Shown here: piece after piece, positions 49,801 through 59,255 of the stretch
Layout of the letters: each line of letters opens with the position of its first letter
Numbering within the stretch: the stretch's first letter is position 1
Source of the DNA: Arbacia lixula
Taxonomy: Eukaryota > Echinodermata > Echinoidea > Arbacioida > Arbaciidae
Direction of reading: 5' to 3'
Assembly (NCBI GenBank): GCA_963669155.1
Contig: OZ022576.1
Span: forward strand, 8,267,948 to 8,331,947
DNA length: 64,000 nucleotides
Made by a program: the position numbers and the translations under genes
Notes under the pieces: generated by a model
The model's database searches: none
Seen by the model: only the letters and a program-made list of their open reading frames with translations
Told to the model about the DNA's origin: nothing

Positions 49801-52800
49801 TCCGGGTGTACTCGTATAGTCCTCCAGTTCCTGTTCGGAATGCTGTCTTCTCGATGTCTTCTTCGGCGACAGGTAGTTGGTGGAAGCCATGAGCGAGATC
49901 CAGACTGCAAAAATACTTTGCTCCCTTAAGTACCTGCAGGGCCTCCTCGATCCTTGGAAGAGGATATGCGTCCTTGTGTGTCTTGGCATTCAGCAAACGG
50001 TAGTCCACGCAAATTCGAAGTTTGCCATCCTTCTTCTTGACGATGACTATGGGCGACGCATATGGACTTGACGACTCCCTTATTATTCCACGATCCATCG
50101 ACTTGCTTAGGTATTCCCGCACCTCATCCCAGTGATGTGGGGGAATCCTCCGATATGGAATCTTTATTGGTCTGTCGTCTTCAGTCACAATTTTGTGGCT
50201 CACCATGTCGCAGAAACCGATGTCATCTTCGTCTTTGCTAAATGTTGTGTTGTATTTGGCTAGGACTGACTGTAGTTGTTGATGTTGTGATTCATCTAGT
50301 GAACCAACGTCCATTTTTGAAAGGAGATCAGTAACCTCTCCATCCAGGGACTTGCCGTCCACGATGGTTGCTGGTTTTAGTGTTCCAACTGGGGTCTTTG
50401 GTTGAAGATATACATCTTTGTCACCGAAGTTTGCAACTTGCATGGGAACTCTACCTTTGTCATCCACAGTTACCAGGGCAGCACCTAGTGCAACCCCCTG
50501 TGGTAGTTCCGCTACACAGGACACATGACGCTCAAGTAGAACTGTCCGACGCTGACCCACTGTGGTTGGTTCACATGATCCCTCGATGACAGTTAGTGAT
50601 CGTGCGGGGATTAAAACTGCACAGTTTCCCGCTACTCTAACTGTCCTGATGTCGGGCATTGGCTTGTAGACTGCAAGTGCGTAGAGTAGGCTGGCTTGTG
50701 TGGATGTGTTCCCCAAAGATGCGGTAATCTTTTGAACGTACTGGCTTCCATGCATGGTCTGGAGCTCCTTCTGAATGTCCCGTAGAACATTGGAACCCAG
50801 CACCACTGGAATTTTGAATTTTCTAGTTTCGACCGGGGTGTTTACAGGGTCTTTCACAACTAGAAACCCTAGGGTGTTGAATTGGTGATTCCATACATTT
50901 AAAGGGAGCTCGATGTACCCAATAAAAGGAATGTCCGTCCCCTGTGAGGCAGAGATTTGGATGAAAGCCGACACGTCCACTAACTCAAAATCCTGAGCTA
51001 GATTTTCCCTGTAAAAGCTCTCTGTCACTGTCGAGACTTCAGCTCCCGTGTCGATCAAACACCTAACCTCTGTCCCACTTAGCTTGATGCTAACTTCCGG
51101 ACACTCCCCTACTGCACGCTTAATGATTGAGCCTCCCCCTAAAATCGTCTCGCCCACCACCTGGCTCGCGGTAGCAGGCTGGCCTAGTTTGACGTCTGGG
51201 TGGGGGGTGCACTTTCATGGCCTCTGCTGCTCCGTTGTACAGGAGGGTGGGGACATTCTCGCTTGAAATGTCCAGCCTCGTTACAATTCCAGCAATTGCG
51301 TGGCTCATTTGGATTTCTGGGACGAGGTTGGCGACGGGCATTCTGCAGGTAGGACAGCAGGGTCTGGATTTGGGTCTGTTGTGCGGCCAGCTGTTCTTCT
51401 TGCTTCCGGATTGTGGAGTTGAGGGTCCCCTCAACAGTTGCCTCCCTTACGGCTGCCTCCCGTTTCACCTTCAGCTTGTCTTTCCCCATGATCTTGATGA
51501 GGTGATCGCGGGTGTCGAAAAAGGAAAGCTGAGGTTTATCGCTAGACAACCTCCTCAGCTCCATCTGTACAGCTTCCTCCTTGACAGCCTCAGCGAGCCG
51601 GTCCTTAAGCTGTGTTTCCCTGGTACTTTTGAGGGAGGGATCAAGGGATACCATTCGGTCGAAGAGCTTTACAAGCTCGAGGGAGAGGGAAACTATATCT
51701 TCCCCATCCATCTGTCGGTATCCGTAAAACCGCTGCTGCAGTTGTGCCAAGTTACTGGCATCCCCGAAAACTTTCGACAGAACCTGGAAGATCTTACTGG
51801 GGCACTTGCATACATCCTCACCTCGACCAAGAATTTCTCGACGGGCCTTCCCTGCTAAATGCTCCATTAGGAAAGCAGCCTGTTCGTCTTCTCGCAAATT
51901 CTTCGATGCCATTACCATCTGCGCGTCCTCAATCCAATCTTCGGCAGAAGGATCACCCGCCTTTTCTGGTCTCCCAGCGAATCTATCGAGTTTCCGCCCC
52001 GCTGAAATGTACAATGTCCTAGGCATACCTTGGTCTGTTTTATGAAGAGAGGGTGATGTCTCCTTCGTGTCCTCATCTAAGACGGCCGGCTTTTCCTGTG
52101 CATCCAGGAGCTTCCTCACTTCATCCTTTGCAGCCTGCGCCTCTGCCTTCGCTGAAGTGACCTCGGCCTCTTTCCGCTCCATTGCCGCCTTCATCGTCTC
52201 CATCATCTTCTCCATATCTGCAAGACGCTTTTCAAAAACTTCAGACATAATGAGAGATGAATTAAACCACAGATAAGAGAACAAAATCTTAAGTAAAACA
52301 ACCAAGCTAACTGAAAAGTGAAATAATTCGATTTGAATTACATGCACTAATTAATTATCATGTAATTAGAGTCCACATTTAAACATTTCATTAGGATTGA
52401 TTATTAACGGGGTCTCATCCTTCCCGTCATTCGTTGCGGGCCGGGGGTCGTCAGTGGGGTTGCGTCAGCATCGCGGCGGGTAGAGGGCGGTGTCGTCCTT
52501 GGGATCTTCCGGGCAGCACATGGGGTAGAGCGTCATCCAGCGATCCGATGTCTGCTTCATAGCCAGGGTTTGGTGTATGTGACGGGAATATCCTGTCCGT
52601 GACGCCAATTTGTGACACAGGAAATATCACTCGAACACATTTGGTTGGAGTTGTCTCTTTTTTATTCCTTACACCAGGAAAGAAAAACCTGAAGTGTAAA
52701 TAAACAAACAAAAAAACAAAAATCATTATATTTACAGCAGAACATAATGCAAAGTATGACAAGCATTAAATCCATAACAATGACATAGTTCAAACATTGA

Positions 52801-55800
52801 AGTTAAATAATACATGAATGAGCATGTGCTATTACATCAGAGAGATGTCATACTGTGAACAACAGACTGAGTGTCTTAAATGAACTCAACAGTAAATTAT
52901 ACATAACAATGCATCAAAATATTACTAAACCACATATGATCCCCAGCTTAGACAGCTACCATTCAACCATGAACTATTCAGAGTTAAACCCTTTATTTAT
53001 AACTCAGAGCATAACTACCAACTACAAGTTTGTTAAAGAAACAAATGCAAATAATCAGTGGCTCTAAAGTAAAAATAAACCCGTCAAACAAATGCAATTA
53101 CGTACATCATGTATCGATCATTTAACATTATACAAACATAAATACATGTCATGCAGTACCGTTATATTCCACCAAGGTAATTCATGTGGAACTCACCCTG
53201 GCTATGATAACCTGCTACCCATAATGTCTCAGGAACGGACCAATGGAGTAATGAGCTCCTTTAAGGCGCCAGCATCTAAACATTGACATAATATATGCAT
53301 GATTGTATAAGTACATGTACAAAAGATTCTAACACGATTATAGTAATTGTATAATACAGTTTACAAAACACTTGAACAAATATATCTTGTTCAAACTCAT
53401 TGATATCCTAAAGAACATCAAACAAAACAAGTAGAACTGGAAACGACTATAAATCTAATTGAACACATAGCCTAATAATCCAAAGCCAAGTCATATTTAA
53501 CAACAATTTAAGTTAGTGTGAATTTTGCAAATAATGTTTCTTATTGTTCATCGAGAAACAATTGAGCATTAAGTAAGAATAAAGTTATGTTAGCCTCTTG
53601 TATTCTATTCAGCAAATACAATGCAACTTAATTGGATTATTGCATTGTTCCAAATAAGTATTACTGATTATTAACAAATATACATTATGAGATTTGGAAA
53701 CTACCTTTGATAATTAGTATGTTCATTTACTCTACATCAGTAATGTTTCAATATCACAAAACAATAGTCAAGATATATTCCTACTGAATGATATCAACTT
53801 TAAATAACCCAAAACAATAATTCATTCGTAGTTTATCATCATTATTATTACTTACAACTGATGATGTAATACAACAAAGTGAATCTTGGCTTGAGGTTAA
53901 ATAATGCTTCAGTTAATAAACTACTTTATCCAGTCAAATATGTAATCTGCATTCATGTACTCTATACATGAACATGTAGTACTAATTCATTAACAAGTAT
54001 TTTGTGTCCATAATAAAGAAACAAAATCCAGCTTCCTATTAAGCCCAAAGTTATTCAAGTAAGAGAGTAACTGAGCTTAAACAAAAAGAATTCTCAGCCA
54101 AACACTATAAGCCTGTACATATACAACGCTATCCGCACTACCAGAGAACCTTATCTAGTTACCATAGTAACAGAGGGATCGGGTAGAGAGAGGAGAGCAG
54201 AGCGAGAGTACACATGTTCCATATATACACTGTGCACTCTGAACTGTGCACTACACGCATATACCTTTGCCCTCACTGACTCTACAGCCTACACACTTTC
54301 CTAATCTAAAAGCATACACACATGCATGCACACAAGCACACACTACTGACACTACTGACACACAGAATCCCTAAGACTGTGTGCACACCCAGGGGCTTAT
54401 CAGTGCACCCCATCTCATGGTTCTATGTGATGTGGCATATAGCATCTTCTGGAAACTTATAAAACCAAATCGAGCTTCAACTTTATAACCATCATTACTC
54501 TAATAGTCGATGATATCATTACTTATAATATACAGTTAAGTATCTGCAATATCATACTGATACAATATATCTAGCATTCAAGTGTATTGTGATGATACTA
54601 GACACATAAAAGAATGATTTATCAAGGAACACCCTTCAACTTTAAACAGAAACCATGCCACAAATCACAGTGCATAAAGTTTTCAGTGCATCTACCAAAC
54701 TTACTTTGGTGAGAAACTTTCACTCCTGAAAATGAGTAAAAACTGACTTGAACTAAGTCTTATACATGTAAAACTTTTGAACAAGTATTCTCCAATGGTA
54801 ACATTATTATACATTTACAATAATTACAAATAAATGTGGGAACATACCGAGTTAAGGTGATTTTTCAGCAACTTCCAAGCAAGAGTAGTGGTGTCTTTGT
54901 CACAGGGGTAAAACAATGGCTGCTCTCTCTTTGCCAAGGTTGGGACTCCTCCACCAAGGATGGGACTTATCCACTCTTACATGGGGGGGGGGGGGATATT
55001 TGGAGGGACTTTTATGCCCTGTAACATAGCAGTGCCAAACTGCCCTGTTACACTCTGAAATATGATGAGCTCTTATAAAGTTGTCTTATTACCGTACTGA
55101 CCATGGTATGTATGGGACTCTGCATTCTGTGACAACATTCAACAACAAAATAGATGGCTTTGAAAGTCTGACACAATTGACGTACTGATAATACGATCTC
55201 AATCACATCACCAGCACAATTACTAAGTACAAAGAAAGCACCAGGACTAGTATTAACAGTCCGAGACAACTCAAAGATATCGCTAAGGAGAAAGCTAAGG
55301 CTCAAACTAGCAAACTCTGTTAGATGGGAGCCGCCATTGTTCATTTCATCTCTGGGGGTATACACGAGACCTTAAACACTTCCGGGTTTACAGTCTCGTG
55401 TATAGCGCCATCTTGTGGCCGGCCACCAGAGATCAAAGAAACAATGGCGGCTCCCATCTAACAGAGTTTGCTAGTTTGAGCCTTAGCTTTGTCGTTAGCA
55501 GTATCTTTTAGTTGTCCCGACAAATACTAGTCCTAGTGCTTGTTGAGTCCTGGTTATTATGCTGGTGATGTGATTGAGATCGTATTATCGCTACTTCAAT
55601 TGTGTCAGGCTATCAAACCATCTATTTTGTTGTTGAATGTTGTCACACAACACATAGTCACATATATGTGTATATAGTTTGAAAGACCCCAATTTTTTTA
55701 AAAAAATTTTTCACATTGTGTGCCCGAAGTCGGGGTGCATCTTATCTGTGGGTGCGCCTAATATGCTGGTCAGTACGGTACTCAATTGTACTCAGATGTC

Positions 55801-58147
55801 TATTCTATTTTTTTAACCCATTGTGTACTGAGCCCACTTTTTTCCACTCAGATACTAAGCAGCATGACTCCCATATAGTCTGCTGTGTGGACAATAGACA
55901 ACAGGTTATGTATAATCTTCAAATACCTTATAAAACGCAATTACGCTGCATCCCTTTGGTGACTACAGTTCCACAGCAAATATTGACATGCTAAAAAGAC
56001 CAGGGATCTGTAACATAAAGGTTTGCGATCAATCGCAAAATGGCAATGGCCAATCAACATCATTGTTGCATGCGCTTTTTGTTCAAATGACTGACCAATA
56101 ACCAATCAGAATTTGTCTTTCAAATTTGCGATTGATCGCACATCTTTATGTTACGGAGCCCAGGGTTCAAAAACCCAGAAAATGTAACTCTGAGCAACGG
56201 GTAAATCTGATACAATGAGATGGTGAAATGACTATAAAGCATTGATTGATATGGAGTGATTTGGCTACATCCTCCATCTTCTTTCCATTCTAAATTATTT
56301 CATTACAATGAGCTTTGGGTTTACCAACATGGCTGCTCTCGTGACTGCACTGACTACACAATGTGGTTGGCCATCACCACATTCTGTCTGTTTTTCCGTC
56401 CATCTACCCCTCATGCAGATCTGTGGGCCGGAGCTGAACAAGTATGAAACTGACATCCCCGGCTGGCTAAGGGCATACATCTTGCTGCATTTCCTCATCA
56501 ACTTCTTCATCTTCCAGGTCTACGTAGACTATGTCAAGGTAGGGAGTCGAGTTGTTTGACTCTCATTAGCAAGGAATTGGCTTGAAGTTATCTTTGCTTG
56601 GCCAAAAGTTCTGAACATGATTGGTAGAGTATTGTAGAATCTAGATGGTTCTAATGTGTTCGTAGTAGTGTATTGCATTGTGAGAGTGATGAATGCTAGT
56701 GTTGATGTATTTGGATATAAACAATACAATAAAAGATCTTTTTGTTCTTGTTCCATATTGCTTTGAAGGTGAATTTATCTCTTCAAAAACAGTTCCATTT
56801 AATCTATGACGGAATGATGAAATGTAGTGAAATATTGAATGCAAAGTTCATAAGCTAACCCAACTCAGATTCAAGAAATGGATTTCAAAATGCACCTTGT
56901 GTTGTCCTTTAAAATTACTGTTTGGTTCATTACATCATGAATATGTCTGGCAAGACTTGATCTTTAGAGAGCAGACTGATTAGAGAAAAGAAAGAATGAC
57001 ATGAAATTTAGAGTGCCGTAGTCTCTTGTGAGGGTTTCTCTAAATATCGCTGCAAACGACACAATCTTATCAGTCACATGACTCAGCAATCATTGGATTT
57101 ATACAAGAAGGTGACGTTTGTCACATTTCCAGTCATAGGCTGCAGAGTCTTGGCTAAAACATGTCTGCAGTGGATTTTAGACAGAGCTATTTCCAAACTC
57201 TTAGCATTCTTGATGCACTCTATCTGTGCAGGTTCTCTCTCCGCTTCCAGCCCTGGCAGGAATCAGCTACCAACTCTACACCTTCACCTGTATCGGTATG
57301 CTGTGTGACATGAGGTACGTTCACTAACATCCTTACTTTAAAGGCCACACTGTTCCAACAGGCCTGCGTTAAACTGTATCAAGTTCTCGCATTTGTAATT
57401 CCATTAAGCAGTCACTCTCAGTGCAACTTCCCAAATTCATTCCAACTAAGCATAGAGCAAACTATTGCTTGTACTAATGTTCCATCTACTGAACTAAGGT
57501 GGTAAAAGCAAAAACAAAAGAAACAAAAGAAATCATAAACTTTTGTTTAAGAACCATAAAAGTAATACAATAATTCAGGAAATTTTATAGGTGGAAATGC
57601 ATGAAGCATCAAGACACTCTAATCAGCTGGTTACAGTGTGAACTACATTGTGAACATTAAATTGTGAGAGGCACATGTGTGTAATGTATCAAAATCAATC
57701 TTTCTGCCTGCTCTCTCTCTCTCTACCCTCTCTGCATCTACTGTCTCCCCTTTCCTTCTTAACCCTACCCCCACCCCCCTCTCTTTCCTTTTCTCTTCCC
57801 CTTTCTCCCTCACTTCCTCTGTCTCTCCCTCACTCTTTTTCTCCCTCTCACCCTTTCCATCACGCCCTCAATCTCGCCCTCCCTCTCTCTCTCTTTCTCC
57901 TCCTCTTTCTCCTCCTCTTTCTCTCTCCCTCTTTCTCCCACACCCATCTCCCTCCAGCCGGTGGTGTGTGCTTGCTGAGATGGCACGGTGCGCTGTTGTG
58001 TTCGCAGCATCCTCCCTGGCCCTCCATCAGGCTGTTGGGCCCACGTACCCCCTCATCTTCCTCCAAGTGACCTTTGGCCTCTCCGTTCTCCTCTGGTTCC
58101 TCCGGTCTGGCTCTCTCGGAGACGCCAAGAAAGTCAAGTCATCGTAG
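34824..58147 (+). CDS. alkylglycerol monooxygenase (AGMO/TMEM195), 12 coding exons
   Basis: Tetrahydrobiopterin- and iron-dependent ER membrane enzyme that hydroxylates the ether-bonded carbon of alkylglycerols, releasing an aldehyde. Exons: 34824-34946, 37051-37181, 38700-38851, 39961-40064, 40884-40979, 41273-41339, 42439-42504, 43036-43115, 43893-44027, 56419-56538, 57232-57314, 57958-58147 (TAG); 448 residues, near the roughly 445 of vertebrate AGMO, all phases consistent with GT-AG introns. The fatty acid hydroxylase histidine boxes are intact: WFHRMSHE (131-136), HQVHH (144-148), FWIHTE (197-202) and SHHRVHHG (218-225). Start [11 protein letters not shown] matches the family N-terminus. 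Hydrophobic segments: about 44-55, 75-86, 112-128, 170-186 and four near the C-terminus. Intron 9 is 12.4 kb because of a Gypsy element and a fold-back element. No pteridine-pathway neighbour is present. Confidence 0.95.
36918..37021. mobile_element. 104-bp MITE flanked by TTAA (piggyBac-like) just before AGMO exon 2
   Basis: It starts TTAACCCTCCCATTACCA and ends TGGTAGTGAGAGAGTTAA, a good terminal inverted repeat within TTAA. It ends 29 bp before the exon 2 start, between the likely branch point region and the acceptor. Confidence 0.65.
38205..38602. repeat. decayed tandem copies of the AGMO intron 2/exon 3 boundary
   Basis: The real boundary (about 38664-38760) reads ATTCTGTCTTTACAG, then ...GTGGGTTTCTACAT...TGTATGAGAACT. 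About 165 bp upstream (38497-38602) is ATTCTGACTTTACAT...GGTGGGCTTCTACATTTAAATGAATGAGAATTTGT, and a third, poorer copy lies at about 38240-38315 (CATTCTGACTGTATTCAT...AGTGGGCTTGTAAG...GAATGAGAACTTGT). The copies have lost the acceptor and reading frame. Confidence 0.5.
39175..39349. mobile_element. 175-bp fold-back MITE in AGMO intron 3
   Basis: The left arm GGTGTTTCACCAAGCAGTTC... and right arm ...TTTGGTGAAACACC are inverted over about 75 bp each, including GATCCCTTCTTGTGCTAAA and its complement TTTAGCACAAGAAGGGATC. Repeated words GTTCGTAA/TTACGAAC make the arms internally palindromic too. Confidence 0.8.
39615..39735. repeat. interspersed repeat, copy B
   Basis: Counterpart of the repeat at 27955-28070. 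Confidence 0.4.
42138..42358 (+). mobile_element. 5'-truncated LINE relic (CR1/L2 type) in AGMO intron 6
   Basis: Translation begins [15 protein letters not shown], the near-C-terminal motif of CR1/L2 reverse transcriptase proteins (compare VLWNSLPDSLR in the intact LINE at 29184). The frame then has a stop (after KSKT) and continues DSFKSNETY. About 200 bp of 3' UTR follows, ending in GCGCTCTATTAATTGAATAT and an ATT repeat, the usual 3' terminus. Typical 5'-truncated dead copy. Confidence 0.65.
44257..46698 (-). repeat. 3' LTR of the Gypsy element (2442 bp)
   Basis: Same length as the LTR at 52611-55052 and identical wherever compared. Unusually long for a Gypsy LTR. Short open frames inside occur identically in both LTRs and are not considered genes. 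Confidence 0.9.
46748..51160 (-). CDS. Gypsy pol polyprotein (protease, RT, RNase H, integrase)
   Basis: A 1470-codon open frame. Aspartic protease motif LIDTGAEVS near residue 35; reverse transcriptase with YLDDILVF near 480; RNase H with [13 protein letters not shown] and [10 protein letters not shown]; integrase with an H-H-C-C zinc domain (HDQAGH ... CQTCERC) and catalytic core (MDFT..., [14 protein letters not shown]). The tail is acidic with no chromodomain recognised. It lies in a different frame from gag, as is usual where the family makes pol by frameshifting. Fossil or recently mobile element; looks whole. Confidence 0.92.
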   Translation of the reverse strand: MVGETILGGGSIIKRAVGECPEVSIKLSGTEVRCLIDTGAEVSTVTESFYRENLAQDFELVDVSAFIQISASQGTDIPFIGYIELPLNVWNHQFNTLGFLVVKDPVNTPVETRKFKIPVVLGSNVLRDIQKELQTMHGSQYVQKITASLGNTSTQASLLYALAVYKPMPDIRTVRVAGNCAVLIPARSLTVIEGSCEPTTVGQRRTVLLERHVSCVAELPQGVALGAALVTVDDKGRVPMQVANFGDKDVYLQPKTPVGTLKPATIVDGKSLDGEVTDLLSKMDVGSLDESQHQQLQSVLAKYNTTFSKDEDDIGFCDMVSHKIVTEDDRPIKIPYRRIPPHHWDEVREYLSKSMDRGIIRESSSPYASPIVIVKKKDGKLRICVDYRLLNAKTHKDAYPLPRIEEALQVLKGAKYFCSLDLAHGFHQLPVAEEDIEKTAFRTGTGGLYEYTRMPFGLCNAPATFMRLMDKAFGDLNFQSLLVYLDDILVFGSTFEETLSRLETVLSRLSDLNLKVKPEKCHLFHRTVHYLGHVVSEEGTVPNDEKIKAVQEWARPTTERELRGFLGLAGYYRRFVEGYARIAAPLHNLLKKTEDGTSKKERKHNKSVSVTERWTSSCEDSFLTLKEKLTSAPLLGYPDFHLPFILETDASLLGLGAVLSQMQGEKKVVIAYASRSLKPNERNMQNYSSMKLELLALRWAISQKFRDILIGSEFEVYTDNNPLSYLQTSAKLGATETRWAAELAQFNFKIKYRSGKSNGNADALSRKTCHGEDTTDARVMETTAHPVPTPLETSTPIPPDVRTEVFKGMHRAYVNEVHIRSGRTEPGTISPLPSISKEELKQLQLADEDIGRLHFYWRTTHPPSKRLLMKETKAARKLLSSWRRINEENGVLYRTIIEHGREVRQLILPSSLRSQVLQAVHDQAGHQAMEKTLALARKRCYWPGMAGDIAKYCQTCERCILSKAGKRLHSTIGSLTAARPLEVLAMDFTLLDKSSNGTENVLVLTDVFTKFTQAIPTKDQKAVTVARVLVKEWFVRYGVPKRIHSDQGRNFESRVIKELCNVYGIAKSRTTAYHPEGNGQCERFNRTLHDRLRTLPSEKKRKWPEHLPELVYAYNSTPHSSTGYAPHYLFFGRDPVLPVDHLLGLSSDIEGTGEVSDWIAEHHERLTQAFEMASERTEKEALRRREIRNAKASDTNLPIGARVFLRNHVVGRNKIQDAWNPEPHKVLRRLNTGGHTYVVEPVNGGEHRTVHRGELLDSRELVEDVAPDHNQGRTTELQQQTEDLPSRGDPESDLEDGIYVVSASKVASRKREPIPMPEEDANESQDPLTIPQSVGCSVENSADDALPEVQVSDDPVPTPTSPVNGGETEVTLTPDIPNDAEITNVVPEEPSNINIDESPNTCTNNPPVERELRRSSRTTAGHNPNPHNLPRSTLSESIRSNGVIACNVDQSVLAAIAQSNLMIMQMLSKQ
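51184..52248 (-). CDS. Gypsy gag
   Basis: Open frame from the likely start [19 protein letters not shown] (52248). An N-terminal coiled coil is followed by a retrotransposon gag capsid-like region (DRFAGRPEK...WIEDAQ) and a CCHC zinc knuckle [14 protein letters not shown] near the end. The frame extends upstream to 52347, but MSEV is the more gag-like start. Structural protein that packages element RNA. Confidence 0.85.
   Translation of the reverse strand: MSEVFEKRLADMEKMMETMKAAMERKEAEVTSAKAEAQAAKDEVRKLLDAQEKPAVLDEDTKETSPSLHKTDQGMPRTLYISAGRKLDRFAGRPEKAGDPSAEDWIEDAQMVMASKNLREDEQAAFLMEHLAGKARREILGRGEDVCKCPSKIFQVLSKVFGDASNLAQLQQRFYGYRQMDGEDIVSLSLELVKLFDRMVSLDPSLKSTRETQLKDRLAEAVKEEAVQMELRRLSSDKPQLSFFDTRDHLIKIMGKDKLKVKREAAVREATVEGTLNSTIRKQEEQLAAQQTQIQTLLSYLQNARRQPRPRNPNEPRNCWNCNEAGHFKRECPHPPVQRSSRGHESAPPTQTSN
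52611..55052 (-). repeat. 5' LTR of the Gypsy element (2442 bp)
   Basis: Partner of the LTR at 44257-46698. Confidence 0.9.
55092..55778. mobile_element. 687-bp fold-back element with TA target (Tc1/mariner- or pogo-like MITE)
   Basis: The outer ends are CCGTACTGACCA (55092-55103) and TGGTCAGTACGG (55767-55778), each flanked by TA. Long inner arms (about 55129-55345 and 55440-55646) are inverted at roughly 85% by eye, around a centre with CACTTCCGGGTTTACAG. GGTGCGCC near the right end recalls Tigger/pogo-type MITE termini. No transposase. It begins 40 bp past the Gypsy LTR. Confidence 0.75.
56004..56160. mobile_element. 157-bp palindromic MITE in AGMO intron 9
   Basis: The left arm GGATCTGTAACATAAAGG...TGCGATCAATCGCAAA and right arm TTTGCGATTGATCGCA...CTTTATGTTACGGAGCC are inverted repeats of about 37 bp. 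The interior carries CCAATCA words in both orientations. Confidence 0.75.
57014..57172. mobile_element. CRE-containing MITE family, copy 4 (reverse, diverged)
   Basis: It shares GGTGACGTTTGTCACATTTC and CAGTCATAGGCTGCAGA with the other copies. It ends about 60 bp before AGMO exon 11. Confidence 0.45.
57710..57957. repeat. CT-rich tract abutting the AGMO exon 12 acceptor
   Basis: About 250 bp of interrupted CT/CCCT repeats ending at the acceptor (cctccag, 57951-57957). Gives spurious Ser/Leu-rich frames. Confidence 0.85.
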
Positions 58148-58375
58148 GAAGCACTGCTCCAAGATTTCAGGGCGACAGAAAACAAAATTGAGATTTAATG
58201 ATTATAATTTAAATCATGCACTAACATGAATCTCTTGAAGTACATCTTCCAAATATGTCTGTTAATTCACTTTATATGTGGCTAAAGGAAGTGGTGTGTG
58301 ACAAGAAAATTTCTTTCATGCCATGCCAGTGTAAATCCAGTCTGGTTAATTGTGATTTGGATCGCAGGGTAATCA

Positions 58376-58705
58376 TATGGGGTGTTGTTGTATAGGGATT
58401 GTGATTAGTGACTGAAGATCTCAAGGTCCCAGGTTCAAGCCCACCCATGGCACCCATGGCACCCATGTCCTCCAGCAAAGATACTTAATCCCTATTGCTG
58501 CTCTCCATCCAGGTGTTATAATTGGATACCCGTTAGGAATGGAATGAGACATGAATGTGCCTTACAGGCTGCCATGATGCTCAAATGATCTCTTTGAATT
58601 GGACAGATTTCACAAAGACATACAAGCATCCGATGATAGTGGTAATAACATTGCCAAGCATTTAGAGGGGATACACTACATAAATACAAACTATTATTAT
58701 TATTG
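58376..58705 (+). mobile_element. tRNA-derived SINE in the AGMO 3' flank
   Basis: A box B-like GGTTCAAGCCC at 58432-58442 is preceded by a tRNA-like stretch. A body of about 250 bp follows, ending in ACTACATAAATACAA and (ATT)n at 58691-58703, a tail resembling LINE 3' ends in this window. Box A is weak. Confidence 0.5.
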
Positions 58706-58794
58706 AATCAATTACAGCTTCAAATCCTCTCTTATTCCTCAATTGGAGACTCTATGTGAGTCAAGGTACTAAGTTGCCCCTCTGTGCCTTGTCA

Positions 58795-59255
58795 GTTTTA
58801 GGCCATTGTGGTGGTCTGGTTTAGGCCACTGTGGTGGTCAGGTTTAGGCCACTGTGGTGGTCAGGTTTAGGCCATTGTGGGGGTCTCGTTTAGGCCAATG
58901 TGGTGGTCTGGTTTAGGCCATTGTGGTGGTCTGGTTTAGGCCACTGTGGTGGTCAGTTTTAGGCCATTGTGGTGGTCTGGTTTAGGCCACTGTGGTGGTC
59001 AGGTTTAGGCCACTGTGGTGGTCAGGTTTAGGCCACTGTGGTGGTCAGGTTTAGGCCACTGTGGTGGTCTGGTTTAGGCCATTGTGGTGGTCAGGTTTAG
59101 GCCATTGTGGTGGTCTGGTTTAGGCCACTGTGGTGGTCAGGTTTAGGCCACTGTGGTGGTCAGGTTTAGGCCACTGTGGTGGTCTGGTTTAGGCCATTGT
59201 GGTGGTCAGGTTTAGGCCATTGTGGTGGTCAGGTTTAGGCCATTGTGGTTGTCTG
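58795..59255. repeat. 23-bp minisatellite, about 20 copies
   Basis: Head-to-tail units of the form TTTAGGCCA(C/T)TGTGGTGG plus TC and a variable end (AGG or TGG). Two alternating variant positions (CACTG or CATTG; TCAGG or TCTGG) form higher-order patterns. Confidence 0.95.

Larger units (their letters stand above)
44257..55052 (-). mobile_element. Ty3/Gypsy LTR retrotransposon, whole-looking, in AGMO intron 9
   Basis: 10,796 bp, antisense to AGMO. It has two LTRs of equal length, gag with zinc knuckle, and pol in the order protease, reverse transcriptase, RNase H, integrase. LTRs run TGTGACACAGG...CCTGTTACA (plus-strand reading). A 4-bp target duplication CTCT flanks it (44253-44256 and 55053-55056). 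A primer-binding-like TGGCGTCACGG lies just inside the 5' LTR (about 52590-52607) and a purine tract just inside the 3' LTR (about 46699-46712). No envelope gene seen. No breaks seen in gag or pol, and LTR segments compared by eye are identical, so the insertion is very young. Confidence 0.93.
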
